Below are positions 1 through 10,545 of a stretch of 64,000 nucleotides of DNA, in pieces (the stretch's first letter is position 1; the number at the start of each line of letters is the position of its first letter). Both the position numbers and the translations under genes were made by a program. The stretch is from positions 372,001 through 436,000 of the forward strand of contig JAMWFC010000020.1 of assembly GCA_027475525.1 (NCBI GenBank), in the 5' to 3' direction. The notes below the pieces were generated by a model, which saw only the letters and a program-made list of their open reading frames with translations, had not been told where the DNA came from and did not search any database. This DNA comes from Macrolepiota albuminosa (lineage: Eukaryota > Basidiomycota > Agaricomycetes > Agaricales > Agaricaceae).

Positions 1-446
1 AAATGCAACAAAACTATGCACCACCCACCTCCATGGTTTGAAGGCAGTGACTGGACGAAATATAGCATATGTAGCGGTTCAGGTATGTTCAAATTCTATA
101 TATGGCATATGCTAATTTTTCAAAGCTTGTTTTGCTCTTTCTTTGGTGGAGAAATGGAGCCAGAAAGATGGCAACTTTGATTCTCAGAAGTTTTTCGAGA
201 TGATTGTTAAGCTCTTTGAGTCTGATTCCAAGCAGCCATGAGTCATTGATACCTTTAAATGGTGGAATGAGTAAGCCTAACGTTTTTTAGAGGGAGCATG
301 GCTGATTCATATTATTTTAGAAATGTACCTGAACTCCAGTCTGAGCCAAAGAGGAAGAGAAAGCGGCAGGCTATATCTGAGGAGCCAGAATCTGAAGGCA
401 ATGATACTATCAAGGAAGTTTTATGGCTTTGGAAGGCTCAGGATAC
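1..446 (+). pseudogene. DUF6698-like gene fragment, 3' part, cut by LTR element
   Basis: A plus-strand coding trace can be read. Positions 39-85 give LKAVTGRNIAYVAVQ, followed by a GTATGT donor-like site. Positions about 128-270 give a block with WSQKDGNFDSQKFFEMIVKL and then FKWWNE. The order (…RxIAYVAVQ, W-x-x-xDGxF, FFExIVxLFE, closing WWN) matches from memory the C-terminal half of DUF6698, a family of unknown function that is common in Agaricomycetes and often lies near transposons. A TGA stands where a Trp codon is expected (231-240 region), and there are two more stops near 270, so it is decayed. A Lys/Arg-rich open stretch (298-446, PKRKRKR) follows and may be a continuation. The reading stops where the GC-rich Ty3 element begins at about 447. 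Family assignment is moderate; no homology search was possible. Confidence 0.45.
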
Positions 447-1617
447 TGTCACGACCCCTTCCCTCCAGGCCCACCCCGGAACACCCCCGGAACACCCTCC
501 GGGACCCTCCCTCCGACCCCACAGGACACGCCCCGCCATCACGACGCCCACCCCGGAACACCCCCGGAACACCCTCCGGGACCCTCCCTCCGACCCCACA
601 GGACACGCCCCGCCATCACGACCACCGACACCGCCATCACGCGCATCAAGGACCGCCATCAGCCCTCCGACCCCACAGGACACGCCCCGCCATCACGACC
701 ACCGACACCGCCATCACGCGCATCAAGGACCGCCATCAGCCGCCACCAGCCCCGATCAACGATCGGATCACGCGACTCGTTCCCGGCCATCGCGCATCAT
801 CAAGGACCGCCATCAGCCGCCACCAGCCCCGATCAACGATCGGATCACGCGACTCGTTCCCGGCCATCGCGCATCATGCATCACGGCTCCATCCGCGCCA
901 ATTGATCATGCACCCCACACGCGCGATCCCGGTATGCAGCCCCTGCCACTACTCAATGACCCCCGGAACCCATCCCAGACATCCCGGAACCCCGAGACCC
1001 GGCCCCGTAGTACTTATAGCATAGCTCCCTGTTGTATTCGCGGAACCCATCCCAGACATCCCGGAACCCCGAGACCCGGCCCCGTAGTACTTATAGCATA
1101 GCTCCCTGTTGTATTCGCCAGTCTTGATATTACATACACTGTTACTTTGCATTTCTTGGATTGTTGCGTGCCCTCTATTTGACTGGTACGCATTGACTGG
1201 CACGCTTGACTGGCACGCTTGGATATTTGCGTGCTCTAAGACTGGTACGCACTTCGCAACTTTAACTTACTAACTTGGTCTCGTCTTAGAACCTCCGGTT
1301 CACGACTCGACCCCCAGACTGGTACGCACTTCGCAACTTTAACTTACTAACTTGGTCTCGTCTTAGAACCTCCGGTTCACGACTCGACCCCCACCTGAAC
1401 TCCCCCGTTACCCACCACCCAAAACCTCCGGACTAAGTCCCCTCTCCCAGGATTTCCCTGTCCACGTCTTGAACCCCGGAGTCCTAGCCCCGGAGTTCCA
1501 GACACCCGAGTATCCGTGGGTCAAGTCCGCATTGTAAGGGCGATTGCTTTCCCGGAAAGCCCCCGACTCAGCGGAACCTGACATAATATCAAGACTCCCT
1601 CCTTACACCGTTCTTGA
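447..1617 (+). repeat. Probable 5' LTR and leader of the GC-rich Ty3 element
   Basis: Starts TGTCACGACC and runs to the first start codon at 1618. The 3' LTR end and primer-binding site cannot be fixed because there is no second LTR to compare. Six 77-bp tandem duplications inflate the length here. A mutated relative of 1240-1440 is recognisable at about 58600-58750, which shows that this family once inserted elsewhere. Shadow ORFs rich in Pro, Arg and His across this stretch reflect base composition and are not called. Confidence 0.55.
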
Positions 1618-2930
1618 TGGCTACGTATACTCACACCTACTACCCCACGGGCTACCAGACCGACCCCTACGGTCCCTCCTTACACCGTTCTTGATGGCTA
1701 CGTATACTCACACCTACTACCCCACGGGCTACCAGACCGACCCCTACGGGTGCCCAGTACCCGAGCATTACTCCGCGCAGACCCCCCGCCCCGTCTATCC
1801 ACCCCTCCCATACGAACCTCCGTACCTCCACCACCACTGGGCCCGACCCATCCCTCTATGATCTGGGGCCCTCAGCCAGCTGGGCCCCTCCGCCCAACTT
1901 AGCCATGGCACGACCCGTGGAGGTCCCCTCGTACCGGAGCATCCCCGGGGGCCTGCCGGAAACCCCCCGCCCAACTTAGCCATGGCACGACCCGTGGAGG
2001 TCCCCTCGTACCGGAGCATCCCCGGGGGCCTGCCGGAAACCCCACCAGTACCCAGTGGACCTCGCCCGATCCCCCCCAGCGAGGGCCCCTTTGCATCCAC
2101 CCCCTACTACGGCTACCAGCGCCCCGGTCCCCAACCCCGAGAACCCCGAGGACCCCCCTACCTCGACTACCCCCCTCGTCACTACCCGGCTGCCGCTCTA
2201 CCCGCTTGAACCCCTCCCTCGCCAATGGGACGACGACGCCTCGAGGAGTATGAACGGCAACAAGACGAAGTACTCCGCTCACTCAGGATTACGCCAGAGG
2301 ACTTTGCTCAATGGACAAGGGCACTGCTTACGGAATTTGGGCACAATGACTTCGAAGGCACTCCGGAGGAATGGGCTCATTGCCTGGTCGAATTCGGGGA
2401 TCGCCTCACGTGAGGAGAACTCCCGGAGCAAACTATGGTAAAGTATAGGCGCAATATGATCCTCCGAGAAGAATTGCAGCAGCTGCTCGACGAAGTCCAC
2501 GCGTCCCCCTCCCCTCGACCCCTCAACGACCCCGCGGACCCAGGTCGCTCGATTCACGTTCGACGGGAACCTCCGGAGCCGGCCCCGGCAGCCCCGACAG
2601 CCCCTGCGGACCCCACTCCAGAACAACGACAACGGGAAGAGCGACAAAACGCCTCAGCCATATTGCGGTCCCTCAACCCGACTGGAGGCCTCTTCGATCA
2701 ACCCGCTGCCCGCACGGTAGGCTTGTCAACTCGCCGCAGGGCTAACTCTGTTCCTAGTACCTTCGAGACCTGGGGACACCCGCTGCCCGCACGGTAGGCT
2801 TGTCAACTCGCCGCAGGGCTAACTCTGTTCCTAGTACCTTCGAGACCTGGGGACAGCCCCAAAGACCCCTGGAACCCCTCCCGCGAACAGACAATGCCTG
2901 ACCCCCAGCCCCGGCGAACCCCGGTAGACC
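1618..2930 (+). pseudogene. Pro-rich N-terminal ORF of Ty3 gag, frame broken
   Basis: The ATG at 1618 begins MATYTHTYYPTGYQTDPYG. The reading passes through a Tyr/Pro-rich section and can be followed in shifting frames to about 2893. A segment at 2225-2413 reads as a compact helical stretch (RRRLEEYERQQDEVLRS), and 2435-2797 is acidic/Pro-rich. This resembles the long disordered N-terminal extension of basidiomycete Ty3 Gag proteins. The frame is lost at 77-bp duplications starting near 1596, 1894 and 2704, none a multiple of three, so the gene may be intact in the real genome. Function inferred: structural Gag N-terminus; no catalytic motif is expected. Whether it is one protein with the downstream capsid region is unproven. 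Confidence 0.5.
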
Positions 2931-2934
2931 CCGC

Positions 2935-4643
2935 ATGGACACCCCTAGCACAGACGACACCCTGTGCTACATCGACAAGCTCACGCGTGGCAACAACAAA
3001 CCACGCCCCGCGCCCGTGCCCGTCCCGGTACCGCCCCCTACATCAGCCCCGGTCCCTCCGGAACGCAACTTCTGCCATGATCCGCCACCCCACTTCGACC
3101 TACAAAACCCCCCGCGACCCCCGATGCAAGCACGACCCTCCAGGGTTGAACGTCCCCTGCGCAACCCGGCACCCGACCCAGCACCCGACCCCCCTCTGCC
3201 CGATCCGACACAGCCGAACCCTCCCCGACCGCCTCTGCCACCCCCAGCCAAACCTCGAGGACGACCCCCAGGCCCTCCCCCTCCGCCACCCCCCGCGTGG
3301 AGACCCAGGCCCCCTCCTGGCAGGAACAAACCCCCCTGGGACAACGGGCCTCCTGGGCGTGGACCCCCAGGTGAGCCACCCGGAGGAGGACCTCCTGGCG
3401 GGTGGGGTCCCGCCCTTGGTGCTTTTCCTCCTCAAGGAGAGGGGGGTAATCACTACTACTACTATTACAATGCTGGCCCCCCTCCCCGCAATGCTGCCAG
3501 ACCGGACGACGCTCACGACGCCCTTGCCCGCGAAAGACGACTGGACATTCAAAAGCCCGACGCCTTCATGGGCCGGGACCCCCAAAAATGGCGTACCTTC
3601 CTCACTCAGTGTCTCAATACATTTCAGGCAAAGCCGCTCACGTTTCAGGTTGACAGCTCCCGGGTGGCCTTTGCCACATCGTACCTCCAGGGGATCGCCT
3701 TCGATCACTACACGGCCCTCATCCAGTTTGACCCCAACAACCCGGCACTCGCTCGCTGGCAGGCCTTCGTCGACGAGTTCTCCGGGAAGTTCGGAATCTA
3801 CGACACCGTGGCTGAGGCCGAGGACAACCTCTTCAACCTCCAGATGCGCTCGGAAGAACGTTTCACCACCTTTATCGTACGTTTTGAGAAGGAAGCTTAC
3901 GAAACAGGTTGGAACTACAGCGCCCTCTGGTATGCCCTCCGCCGCGCCCTGCCACAACGCATCAAGGACGTCCTCCGACTCGCCCCAAAACAACCCTCCT
4001 ACGATGGATACAAGGCCCTCGTCATGCAGATCGACCAACGCTACTGGGAAGACCGCAGCGAGTAAAACAACCCTCCTACGATGGATACAAGGCCCTCGTC
4101 ATGCAGATCGACCAACGCTACTGGGAAGACCGCAGCGAGTATTCAAATTCCCGACCCCCCTGGAACCCTAGAGGAGGACCCCCTTGGCCCTCCGGCGAAG
4201 CTCCCAACCCCCAAGGTCGAAACCCCGGTCCCCCCGCGTTCCCTGGCGGCCGACCCCCAGTGAGTCGCGGCCCGCCCAATGCTAACCCCGGCAGCGGCGC
4301 CCGCCCCCAGGCCCAACTCAATGCCGCCGTGGCCGCCCATGACCCGGGCGACGCGCCAAGCCCCAAGGAACCCCTGGAAGACCCCAAAGACTTCGACTTC
4401 AACGACGAACGGGACGAGGAGGCCCTCCGGGCCAACCGGCTTCAAAAGAAGGGACGACCCTGGATCGAAGTCCCGACGGATGTGCAGGAACGACGGAGAA
4501 GGGAGGGTGTCTGCATACTCTGTGGTGAGAAAGACCATTTCATCTCCGAGTGCCCCAAACGACAGGTCATGGGACGTGCCACCTGGACCTTCGAAGGGGA
4601 GGACGCCACCTACAAGTATTCAGAAAACGACCTGGCGATTTAG
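2935..4643 (+). CDS. gag: Ty3/gypsy Gag polyprotein (capsid plus CCHC knuckle)
   Basis: An open frame runs 2935-4065. After a 77-bp tandem duplication (3987-4063 and 4064-4140) the protein continues in another frame to a TAG at 4641. Ignoring one copy gives one continuous Gag. Order: a Pro-rich linker of about 190 residues, then a retrotransposon Gag capsid domain from about 3540 (IQKPDAFMGRDPQKWRTFL, later YLQGIAFDHY and FVDEFSGKFG), a Pro/Gly-rich spacer, and a CCHC zinc knuckle at 4510-4552 (CILCGEKDHFISEC). Gag forms the virus-like particle and its knuckle binds element RNA. The last ~90 nt overlap the protease frame in the -1 register, compatible with Gag-Pro frameshifting, though I see no canonical slippery heptamer. 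The start at 2935 is simply the first ATG of the open stretch; the true N-terminus may lie in the upstream Pro-rich ORF. Confidence 0.8.
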
Positions 4644-5557
4644 ACCTGGAAGACGCCCTAAATCGCGGAATTGACCCCGACGTCTTCTCCGCTCCGGTCT
4701 CACATCTTCGCTCTATGACACTCATACAGGACACCCTCACGGCTTACTTACCCTCCCACTCCTCGCACTCCCTCCTCCTCAAAACCCGCCTCACCCCCTC
4801 CGGAACTCCCCTCGACACCCTTGTCGACAGTGGCGCCACCGACAACTTCATCGATGAAGCATGGTCTACCCTCGCCCCGGAACCCGCCCAGCGACTCCCA
4901 GTCCCGGTACAGCTCTGCCTCTTCGACGGAGATGCCTCTACGGCGGGGGACATCACTCACTTCGTGCGTATGCCCATTACTTTCGCCAACGGACAGACTC
5001 ACACCCTCCGGATGTTGATAACCAAACTCCACCCTTCCGCACCCCTGGTCCTAGGGCTCCCGTGGCTCCGAGACACCAACCGCCGCATCGATTGGCGACA
5101 CCTTACCCTTCGCCTGACCCGGGATCCGACGCCCGACGACCAGCAACTCCCCTTCGACATCCCCCACTCTCCGGACCCTACCCTGAAGGACAGGCCCCCA
5201 TCACCCCCTGGACTCCAGTCCCGTTTGTCCCGATCCTTCATCATCAATGCCAGGCTGGACGGCGTCCCAGGACCAGTATCGGCCCTCATCGACAGCGGAG
5301 CCACCGGAGTTTTCATCAGCGACGCTCTCAATCTCCCCCACGACTCCCTCGACCAGCCCCTCCGCCTGCAACGCCTCGATGGCACCCCCTCCTCCTCTGG
5401 CCCCATCCAGAGATCTCACTCGGGACGCGTGACCCTGGACAACGACTACAAATTCACCTCCGACTTCCTGGTCACGCGACTTCACGAATCGACCCCGATA
5501 GTGCTGGGAAGAAACCTACTAGTCCAGCTACTGTTACTAATGCCTAGATACATATAA
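4550..5557 (+). CDS. Ty3/gypsy Pro region with two tandem retropepsin domains, truncated pol
   Basis: The open frame runs from inside the 3' end of gag (-1 register) to a stop at 5555-5557. The first ATG is at 4717. Domain 1 (about 4780-5100) has the aspartic-protease motif LVDSGATDNFID and the closing signature VLGLPWLRD, followed by RIDW. Domain 2 (about 5230-5520) starts again with ALIDSGATGVFISDA and ends PIVLGRNLL. Retroviral-type proteases are homodimers of ~100 residues, each with one D-S/T-G. Two copies in one chain could act as a single-chain dimer, or one could be a duplicated and specialised domain. The second domain ends at the point where the element is truncated, so its WLR signature is incomplete. 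No RT follows. Protease would normally release Gag and Pol products inside particles. Confidence 0.8.
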   Translation: MPQTTGHGTCHLDLRRGGRHLQVFRKRPGDLDLEDALNRGIDPDVFSAPVSHLRSMTLIQDTLTAYLPSHSSHSLLLKTRLTPSGTPLDTLVDSGATDNFIDEAWSTLAPEPAQRLPVPVQLCLFDGDASTAGDITHFVRMPITFANGQTHTLRMLITKLHPSAPLVLGLPWLRDTNRRIDWRHLTLRLTRDPTPDDQQLPFDIPHSPDPTLKDRPPSPPGLQSRLSRSFIINARLDGVPGPVSALIDSGATGVFISDALNLPHDSLDQPLRLQRLDGTPSSSGPIQRSHSGRVTLDNDYKFTSDFLVTRLHESTPIVLGRNLLVQLLLLMPRYI

Positions 5558-5639
5558 CTAGTCTACAAATGAATGGTTGTCAATGAGTTGAAGTCAGATA
5601 TTAACTTTAGATAAATGTACATCAATTTGGAAAGATACA

Positions 5640-6000
5640 CAACGAGCAGGCCAAGCAAGTATGTGAGGTGGCATGGCAGCACAGCAGACAGAAATGATGA
5701 TAGACGAGAAGGGAAGAATAAAGTGAGAGTAAGCAAAAGGGCAGGGAGGAGTGATGTGATAACACATATTGATGCATATCAATTACACAAAAGGGTGGCA
5801 AGGCAGCATGACGGACAGGAATAATGATAGGAAAGAAGGGAAGAATAAGTGAGGGTAAGCAAAAGGGTGGGGAGGAGTGATGTGACAAGGCATATTGATG
5901 CGTATCAATGAGGAATCATGTGAGGTGAGGGTGGGACAACGAGTGGTGGCTGTTATTGATGGCAGTTACCAAGGGAGTAGGAGGACGATGAGTGGATGGT
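5640..6000. repeat. Degenerate ~130-bp tandem repeat, cluster 1
   Basis: Two imperfect copies of a purine-rich unit begin near 5668 and 5801. Each holds a GTGGCA..GGCAGCA start, a central AAGGGAAGAATAA and an end GATGTGAYAA…CATATTGATGC. The same unit recurs, in the same orientation, at 10150-10545. No coding potential. The following single-copy tail (GATGAGTGGATGGTGTT near 5980) is also shared with the second cluster, so both may be parts of one larger repeat family. Confidence 0.6.
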
Positions 6001-6010
6001 GTTGATAGAC

Positions 6011-6586
6011 TGTAAGGGCGACCTCTAGAGGCTGTGGCTCAGTCACACAGCTGGCAGAGGGAGATCCAAAGTGTATTAGAATATATACTGACAATATCAA
6101 GGTAGCTACTCACCTGGCAGAGGGAGATTCAAACAGAACAAGTCTAGGGATTCCCTATGCCAGGTTGGACACTTCTGGGGCCTCTGAAGCATGGGAAACA
6201 ACTGTACAGTACAACAAAACCTTAAAAACTCGAAAATTGCCTACACAAACACTTGTACAAATAAGGGGCAAACTCTGGCAAACTCTGGCTTATATAAGCG
6301 GTCTGGAAGCGGTGCTGAGTGGGCCCATACTTGTCTGAATGGTGGCTAAAGAACCAGAGCATCTCAAGGGCTGAGAGTGGTACTAACAGATAGTGTTGAA
6401 AGAATAGAAACAGTAAAATGAAATAGTGTCAGAAGAAGTAAGAGAATGAATGGAAGGAGAGTGAAGAGATAAGGAGTGAGAAAAGGAAGAAATGAGGAGT
6501 CCCCTGACACAGAAGTAAGAGAATGAATGGAAGGAGAGTGAAGAGATAAGGAGTGAGAAAAGGAAGAAATGAGGAGTCCCCTGACA
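6011..6586 (+). repeat. Solo LTR, family TGTAAGGGC…CCCCTGACA
   Basis: Starts TGTAAGGGCGACC and ends GTCCCCTGACA, with a TATATAA box near 6291. Length is 576 bp including an exact 77-bp tandem duplication (first copies from about 6434). Without it the LTR is 499 bp, matching the 498-bp relative on the opposite strand at 11642-12139. Flanks TAGAC and CTGAC are not an exact target duplication, so this copy is older or rearranged. No internal region of the same element is attached. Confidence 0.8.
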
Positions 6587-6933
6587 CTGACATGTGCACA
6601 TGTGGTGACTCTGTTGATGCATAATGATTCAGACAGTGAGACATGTGTTTCAAAAATATTTCTAAAATTATACACATGAGAAAATGATGCACTGGCAAAG
6701 TGATGTGATGTTCCTGGGGAACTTGTAAACAAGTTTGACACGTCTGGAGCACCTGTATCCTTGCAGACAGGTGTTGAGGAAAGAGCCTTCCCATGCTGGG
6801 AGAGAAAAGGAGACTGTGGAGTGGTGACTGGCTCTGGGCCCAATCCTGAACTGATATAATCGAGGTCAATAGTGTTGCTCACCATATAGGTGTACACTCT
6901 ATTAAAGGTAAGAAAGTGCTTGCAGCAGCGCAA
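6587..6933 (-). other. Unassigned open stretch between solo LTR and KDZ remnant
   Basis: A minus-strand open frame of about 115 codons, Ser/Thr/His-rich, runs into the solo LTR at 6586. I recognise no motif, and it may be chance. Listed only because the region up to 7039 otherwise holds nothing identifiable. Confidence 0.2.
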
Positions 6934-7038
6934 TCAGTCATTCTTTGCATGCTCAAGACTCCATGCAGCTGCCTCACTGATACAATATTCAAGTCAGATC
7001 AGTAAACAAGAATGGAATAATTGAACAGTTTCGCACTG

Positions 7039-7290
7039 TTAGATAAATGTCCCTACATTTTTTCCCAGGCTGACTGTGTAAAAGACTGGAGCGATAGTAT
7101 TCATGAACTGGCATAAGGCTCCCCACTCAGAAGAACTAGTAAGGGCAGCTAATATGACAGAAGCAGCGGCACTACCGCAGAGATTGGCAATTGGTTGGAA
7201 GAGCAAGAGACATGTTTGAGCATTGGCAAAATCTGAGGAGACAAGGAGTTCAGTAGAATGGACATGGACAAATTTGTCCCCATAATGCAA
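7039..7290 (-). pseudogene. Unrecognised conserved-looking ORF fragment near KDZ remnant
   Basis: An open minus-strand frame of 83 codons contains KFVHVHSTELLVSSDFANAQ followed by a small-residue helix (SAAASVILAALTSS). Composition is protein-like, not low-complexity. It lies downstream, on the same strand, of a degenerate KDZ transposase (7780-9480), so it could be an associated gene or exon. A second short open stretch (7471-7695) follows upstream without recognisable motif. I do not know the family. Confidence 0.3.
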
Positions 7291-7779
7291 TCTAAGTGGG
7301 CAAGAGTAAATCGTTTGTGATGGATTTTGGTGAAAAGATGTTGGCAGATCTAATCATTTGTTGGCTAGATTTTTCTCAGAATCTCAATGTTTCTGAACTC
7401 ATACTAAGCTATATGATAAATTGAGCTTCAGAATGTAGTACAGGAATATCAGAGCTATTGAAACATACCATCACTTGTGGGCAAAGATGAATGTGGAAAC
7501 TGGAAAGAAGAAAAAAGTCATAAAACCACCACAAATGCCGATATCAACTCGTGTGTCACTGTCACTTTCAAATGATGTGTTGGAAAGTACAAATAATGTA
7601 TGTAAACTACAAATACATGAAACCTTGTGAGAATCATTTAATAGCACAATCAAGGCCTTTCTTTTTAGTTGCTGCAGACATTGTGAATGCATCACAATAA
7701 TGAAGGCAAAGGTATCATCGATATTGAAAGTCTACTACTAACCTAGTCTATATTAGATATGAATGAAGTCTACTAATCC

Positions 7780-9480
7780 ACCAAGGTCTCTTAATAACGT
7801 GTTATCAAGTTTGTCATTTGAATCAGAGTCCAAAACATTGCCATCACCACAATGTATGGATTCTGGGATGACTGCAACCTTGGGGTGAGTTCAAGGTTCT
7901 GATATTGGGAGTTGAGATGATCTTTTGGATACACTTGGGGTGGGGTTGCCTGTGAATCCCTCCAACTCATATGTGTTTTGAATTTGGCCCAGAAGCATCC
8001 TGTTGACAGCACATTGTTGATTGATAAACTTGTGAACCTCAATGTCTAAAGAATCTGGCATTTCTCCTACCTGCTTTAATATCTTGTTAAATTCACAATG
8101 TTCATCAACAATTGATGTGTGCAGTTGTCGTATCTCAATGTTACATTGAATAATATCCTCTTGTGCCTGCTGTAAATGCTGATATTTACGCATGGTCTCA
8201 CAAATGACTGAATTAACTCAAGGTTGTTGACTAATATCATGATGTGAATATTGAAGGAGATAGAAGTTGTCAAGAAAGCTATAGTGCAATACTTTTGTCC
8301 AGTCAAGTGTAGGCTTGCCAGGAAAGACCATGAGGTTGTTGTAGTGAGTTAGAGCAGCACAAATAGTCTTTGATTAGGTTTGGAGAGACTTTGCAATATG
8401 TGTGCACATCTGATAGCCTGTAAATTAAGTGAGACAATATTATTTAGAAGCAATATGAATGAAGAAGGCATACCTGTTTGAGATAGATTAAGTTTATGGA
8501 GTTCAAACAAATGTTTGACAACAAGAACTTGCAGGGCATCAAGGGCCTTCTTATACTTCTAGTTTGCAATATACTCTGTGGTCTTGATATACTCTCTGCT
8601 GCTTAGTGTCCATCTTGTTTCAATATTCATGCAATGCTCATAGTCCAAAATTTCAATGAGATGAGTTTGTCATTGGTCATTCAGTTGACAATAGGCAGAA
8701 TCAGTTTTGCATGTCTGGAAGATGTTGAGAGCATAGAATTGTTCAGGAGCCACAAATTGATAATTGGCTGGGGGTTTGCATTTGAAAGCGAGTTGGGACA
8801 TCATTGAGCTTATATCTAAGAATCATTAGCTGAGTTGTAAGAATACATAGGTTGAAAGTACACACTCCAGACTCCACAATTTTTGGAGGAGTTCAACGTA
8901 TGCAATGGCATGGAGATCACCATCAGAGTCCTTTCCTAATGTAGCAAAGAAGTCATGCTCATCTGTAATATAGATGTTGAGGCTTACTTCATCAAGGTTA
9001 TAGAGGTTGAAGACATGTTGAATGTCCAAAGTATTTGTCTCGATGATTTGGAGGGCCTGTCAATAGTTATTGTATAGCATAGTAGCAAGGTTTGCATAAA
9101 TTCTTCATTGTCCCAATGCTTGAAGTGCAGATCAATAAATACCCGACATCAGAACACTGTCATGTAATGGGTCACTGCCCCTAATGCATTTGAAGCACTG
9201 AACATATGTTCCATTGTCTCAAAATCTTCCAGGCCAACTCCTTCAATGATGTTCAGATGATGAAACAACTGGCATAGATAGTGATGAGAATAACCATGGA
9301 ACACATTGATGCAGCAATGACACGCATTGTGTTTGAATTCAGGGCCAAGGGAGGAGTTCTCAATCATTGTTTGAAAGGTACAACCAATGTTATATCTGAG
9401 TTAGATTCATTGTGCCAAGTGAGATACACATCTGTTACAGCCCCCATTTCAAGCTCCCAATTGTGTTCTAACCTCTCCCA
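7780..9480 (-). pseudogene. Degenerate KDZ transposase, C-terminal half
   Basis: Three minus-strand blocks read in order. 9367-9149 contains NVFHGYSHHYLCQL, then GVGLEDFETMEHMFSASNA. 9029-8826 contains EHDFFATLGKDSDGDLHAIAYVE. 8193-7891 is a helical block with RQLHTSIVDEH, PDSLDIEVHKFI and YELEGFTGNP. From knowledge of basidiomycete KDZ transposases, the GxxHxxxCQ / GLEDxExxERxFSASN blocks and the later LPGFTGxP block form the C-terminal half of one subgroup. The N-terminal Cys clusters and first catalytic Asp are not found upstream. Stops and frame changes separate the blocks, some of which could be introns. KDZ proteins are DDE-type transposases that cut and paste DNA elements with TIRs. 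No TIRs were found for this copy. Confidence 0.65.
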
Positions 9481-10149
9481 TTGAAGTCTCCATGTTTAAT
9501 GATCTGTAAAGTGGTGAGCACCAAGCCATCTAGAAATTAAATAGTCAATGAAATAGTACAGACATGCAGATTGCTTATCTGCTCATCACAATGTCCCTTA
9601 AATGTAGCACCATATCCTGCATCTCCTCTGCACTTAACATTTCTGGCTTTACAATATCATCAGCGAGATCTTTCTAGTCATTGTCAAGAGTTGGCAAAGG
9701 AACATTGACAAGGTCTTGAGATGGATTGACTACATTATCCTTCAGGATCTGAACCGATGAGGAACTCAAGCCTGAAACATGTGGAAGGTTTATAATGTAG
9801 CACAGAGTAGAGCATTGATTTTACTTGCCTGATAAATGGTGAAGATAACAGTTATAAGATTCCTGGTGCTCATAGGCAAGAGCCTGAGTTGTTAGAACCC
9901 TGGATCAAGTAGATGCAGTAGATGAAGCTCAAAAGTAGGTGACAGTGCATGATACATCTCTGTTTGTATGGTTGTTATTTTTGGTCATGGAAAGATGAGA
10001 GACACAGATGTGAGACAATTAAGAAAATGGCAATTATATACACAAATAAGACAGCAGAACAATTCACAACAAATGGCATAAACAAAGATGGCAAGGCAGG
10101 ATAGAAGAACAATGACAATAGTAGGGCAGAACAACAATCAACAATGAAA
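9481..10149. other. No recognisable gene
   Basis: AT-rich sequence with only short open stretches on both strands. It may include the decayed N-terminal part of the neighbouring KDZ remnant, but no motif can be read. Confidence 0.3.
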
Positions 10150-10545
10150 GCATGAAAGAAGTCATGGGGCGGCATGGCAGACAGGAATGATGATAGGCGA
10201 GAAGAGAAGAATAAAATGAGGATAAGCAAAAGAGCAGGAAGGAGTGATGTGACAACACATATTGATGCATATCAATTATGTGAAAGGGTGGCACAGTGGC
10301 ACGGTGAACAGGAATGATGATAGGCAAGAAGGAAAAAATAAGCAAGAGTAGGCAAAAGAGCAGGGAGGAGTGATGTGACAAGGCATATTGATGTGTATGA
10401 TAGGGAGGAGTGATGTAACAAGGCATATTGATGCATATCAATGAGGAATCGTATGAGATGAGGGCAGGACAATGAGTGGCAGCTGTTGGACAATGAGCGG
10501 ATGGTGTTAATTGCTGTGATAGATAGCAGTTACAATGCGACAGAC
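10150..10545. repeat. Degenerate ~130-bp tandem repeat, cluster 2
   Basis: Copies of the unit described at 5640-6000 begin near 10166 and 10287, with a shorter partial copy (~41-bp spacing) near 10362-10420. The shared tail (GAGCGGATGGTGTTAA) follows at about 10496. Same orientation as cluster 1, about 4.5 kb away. Confidence 0.6.

Larger units (their letters stand above)
447..5540 (+). mobile_element. GC-rich, CpG-rich Ty3/gypsy element, 5' part only
   Basis: The sequence changes abruptly at about 447 from AT-rich to very GC-rich, beginning TGTCACGACC, a typical LTR start. It returns to AT-rich at about 5540. Order: LTR/leader, Pro-rich ORF, gag with capsid-type domain and a CCHC knuckle, then a protease reading frame with two retropepsin domains. 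Reverse transcriptase, RNase H and integrase are absent, so the right end is a truncation just after the second protease domain. Nine exact 77-bp tandem duplications fall inside it (starting near 473, 591, 721, 964, 1241, 1596, 1894, 2704 and 3987) and break the reading frames. These are probably assembly artefacts. Codon and base use differ strongly from everything else in the window. Confidence 0.8.

Noticed and set aside
298..1203. Several overlapping Pro/Arg/His-rich open frames on both strands
   Set aside because: They lie in the GC-rich LTR and are created by 77-bp tandem duplications and base composition. They have no motif and no codon logic.
2967..4038. Long minus-strand open frames opposite gag (Gly-rich, up to 312 codons)
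   Set aside because: Antisense shadows of the Pro-rich Gag, which has far better evidence (capsid domain and zinc knuckle).
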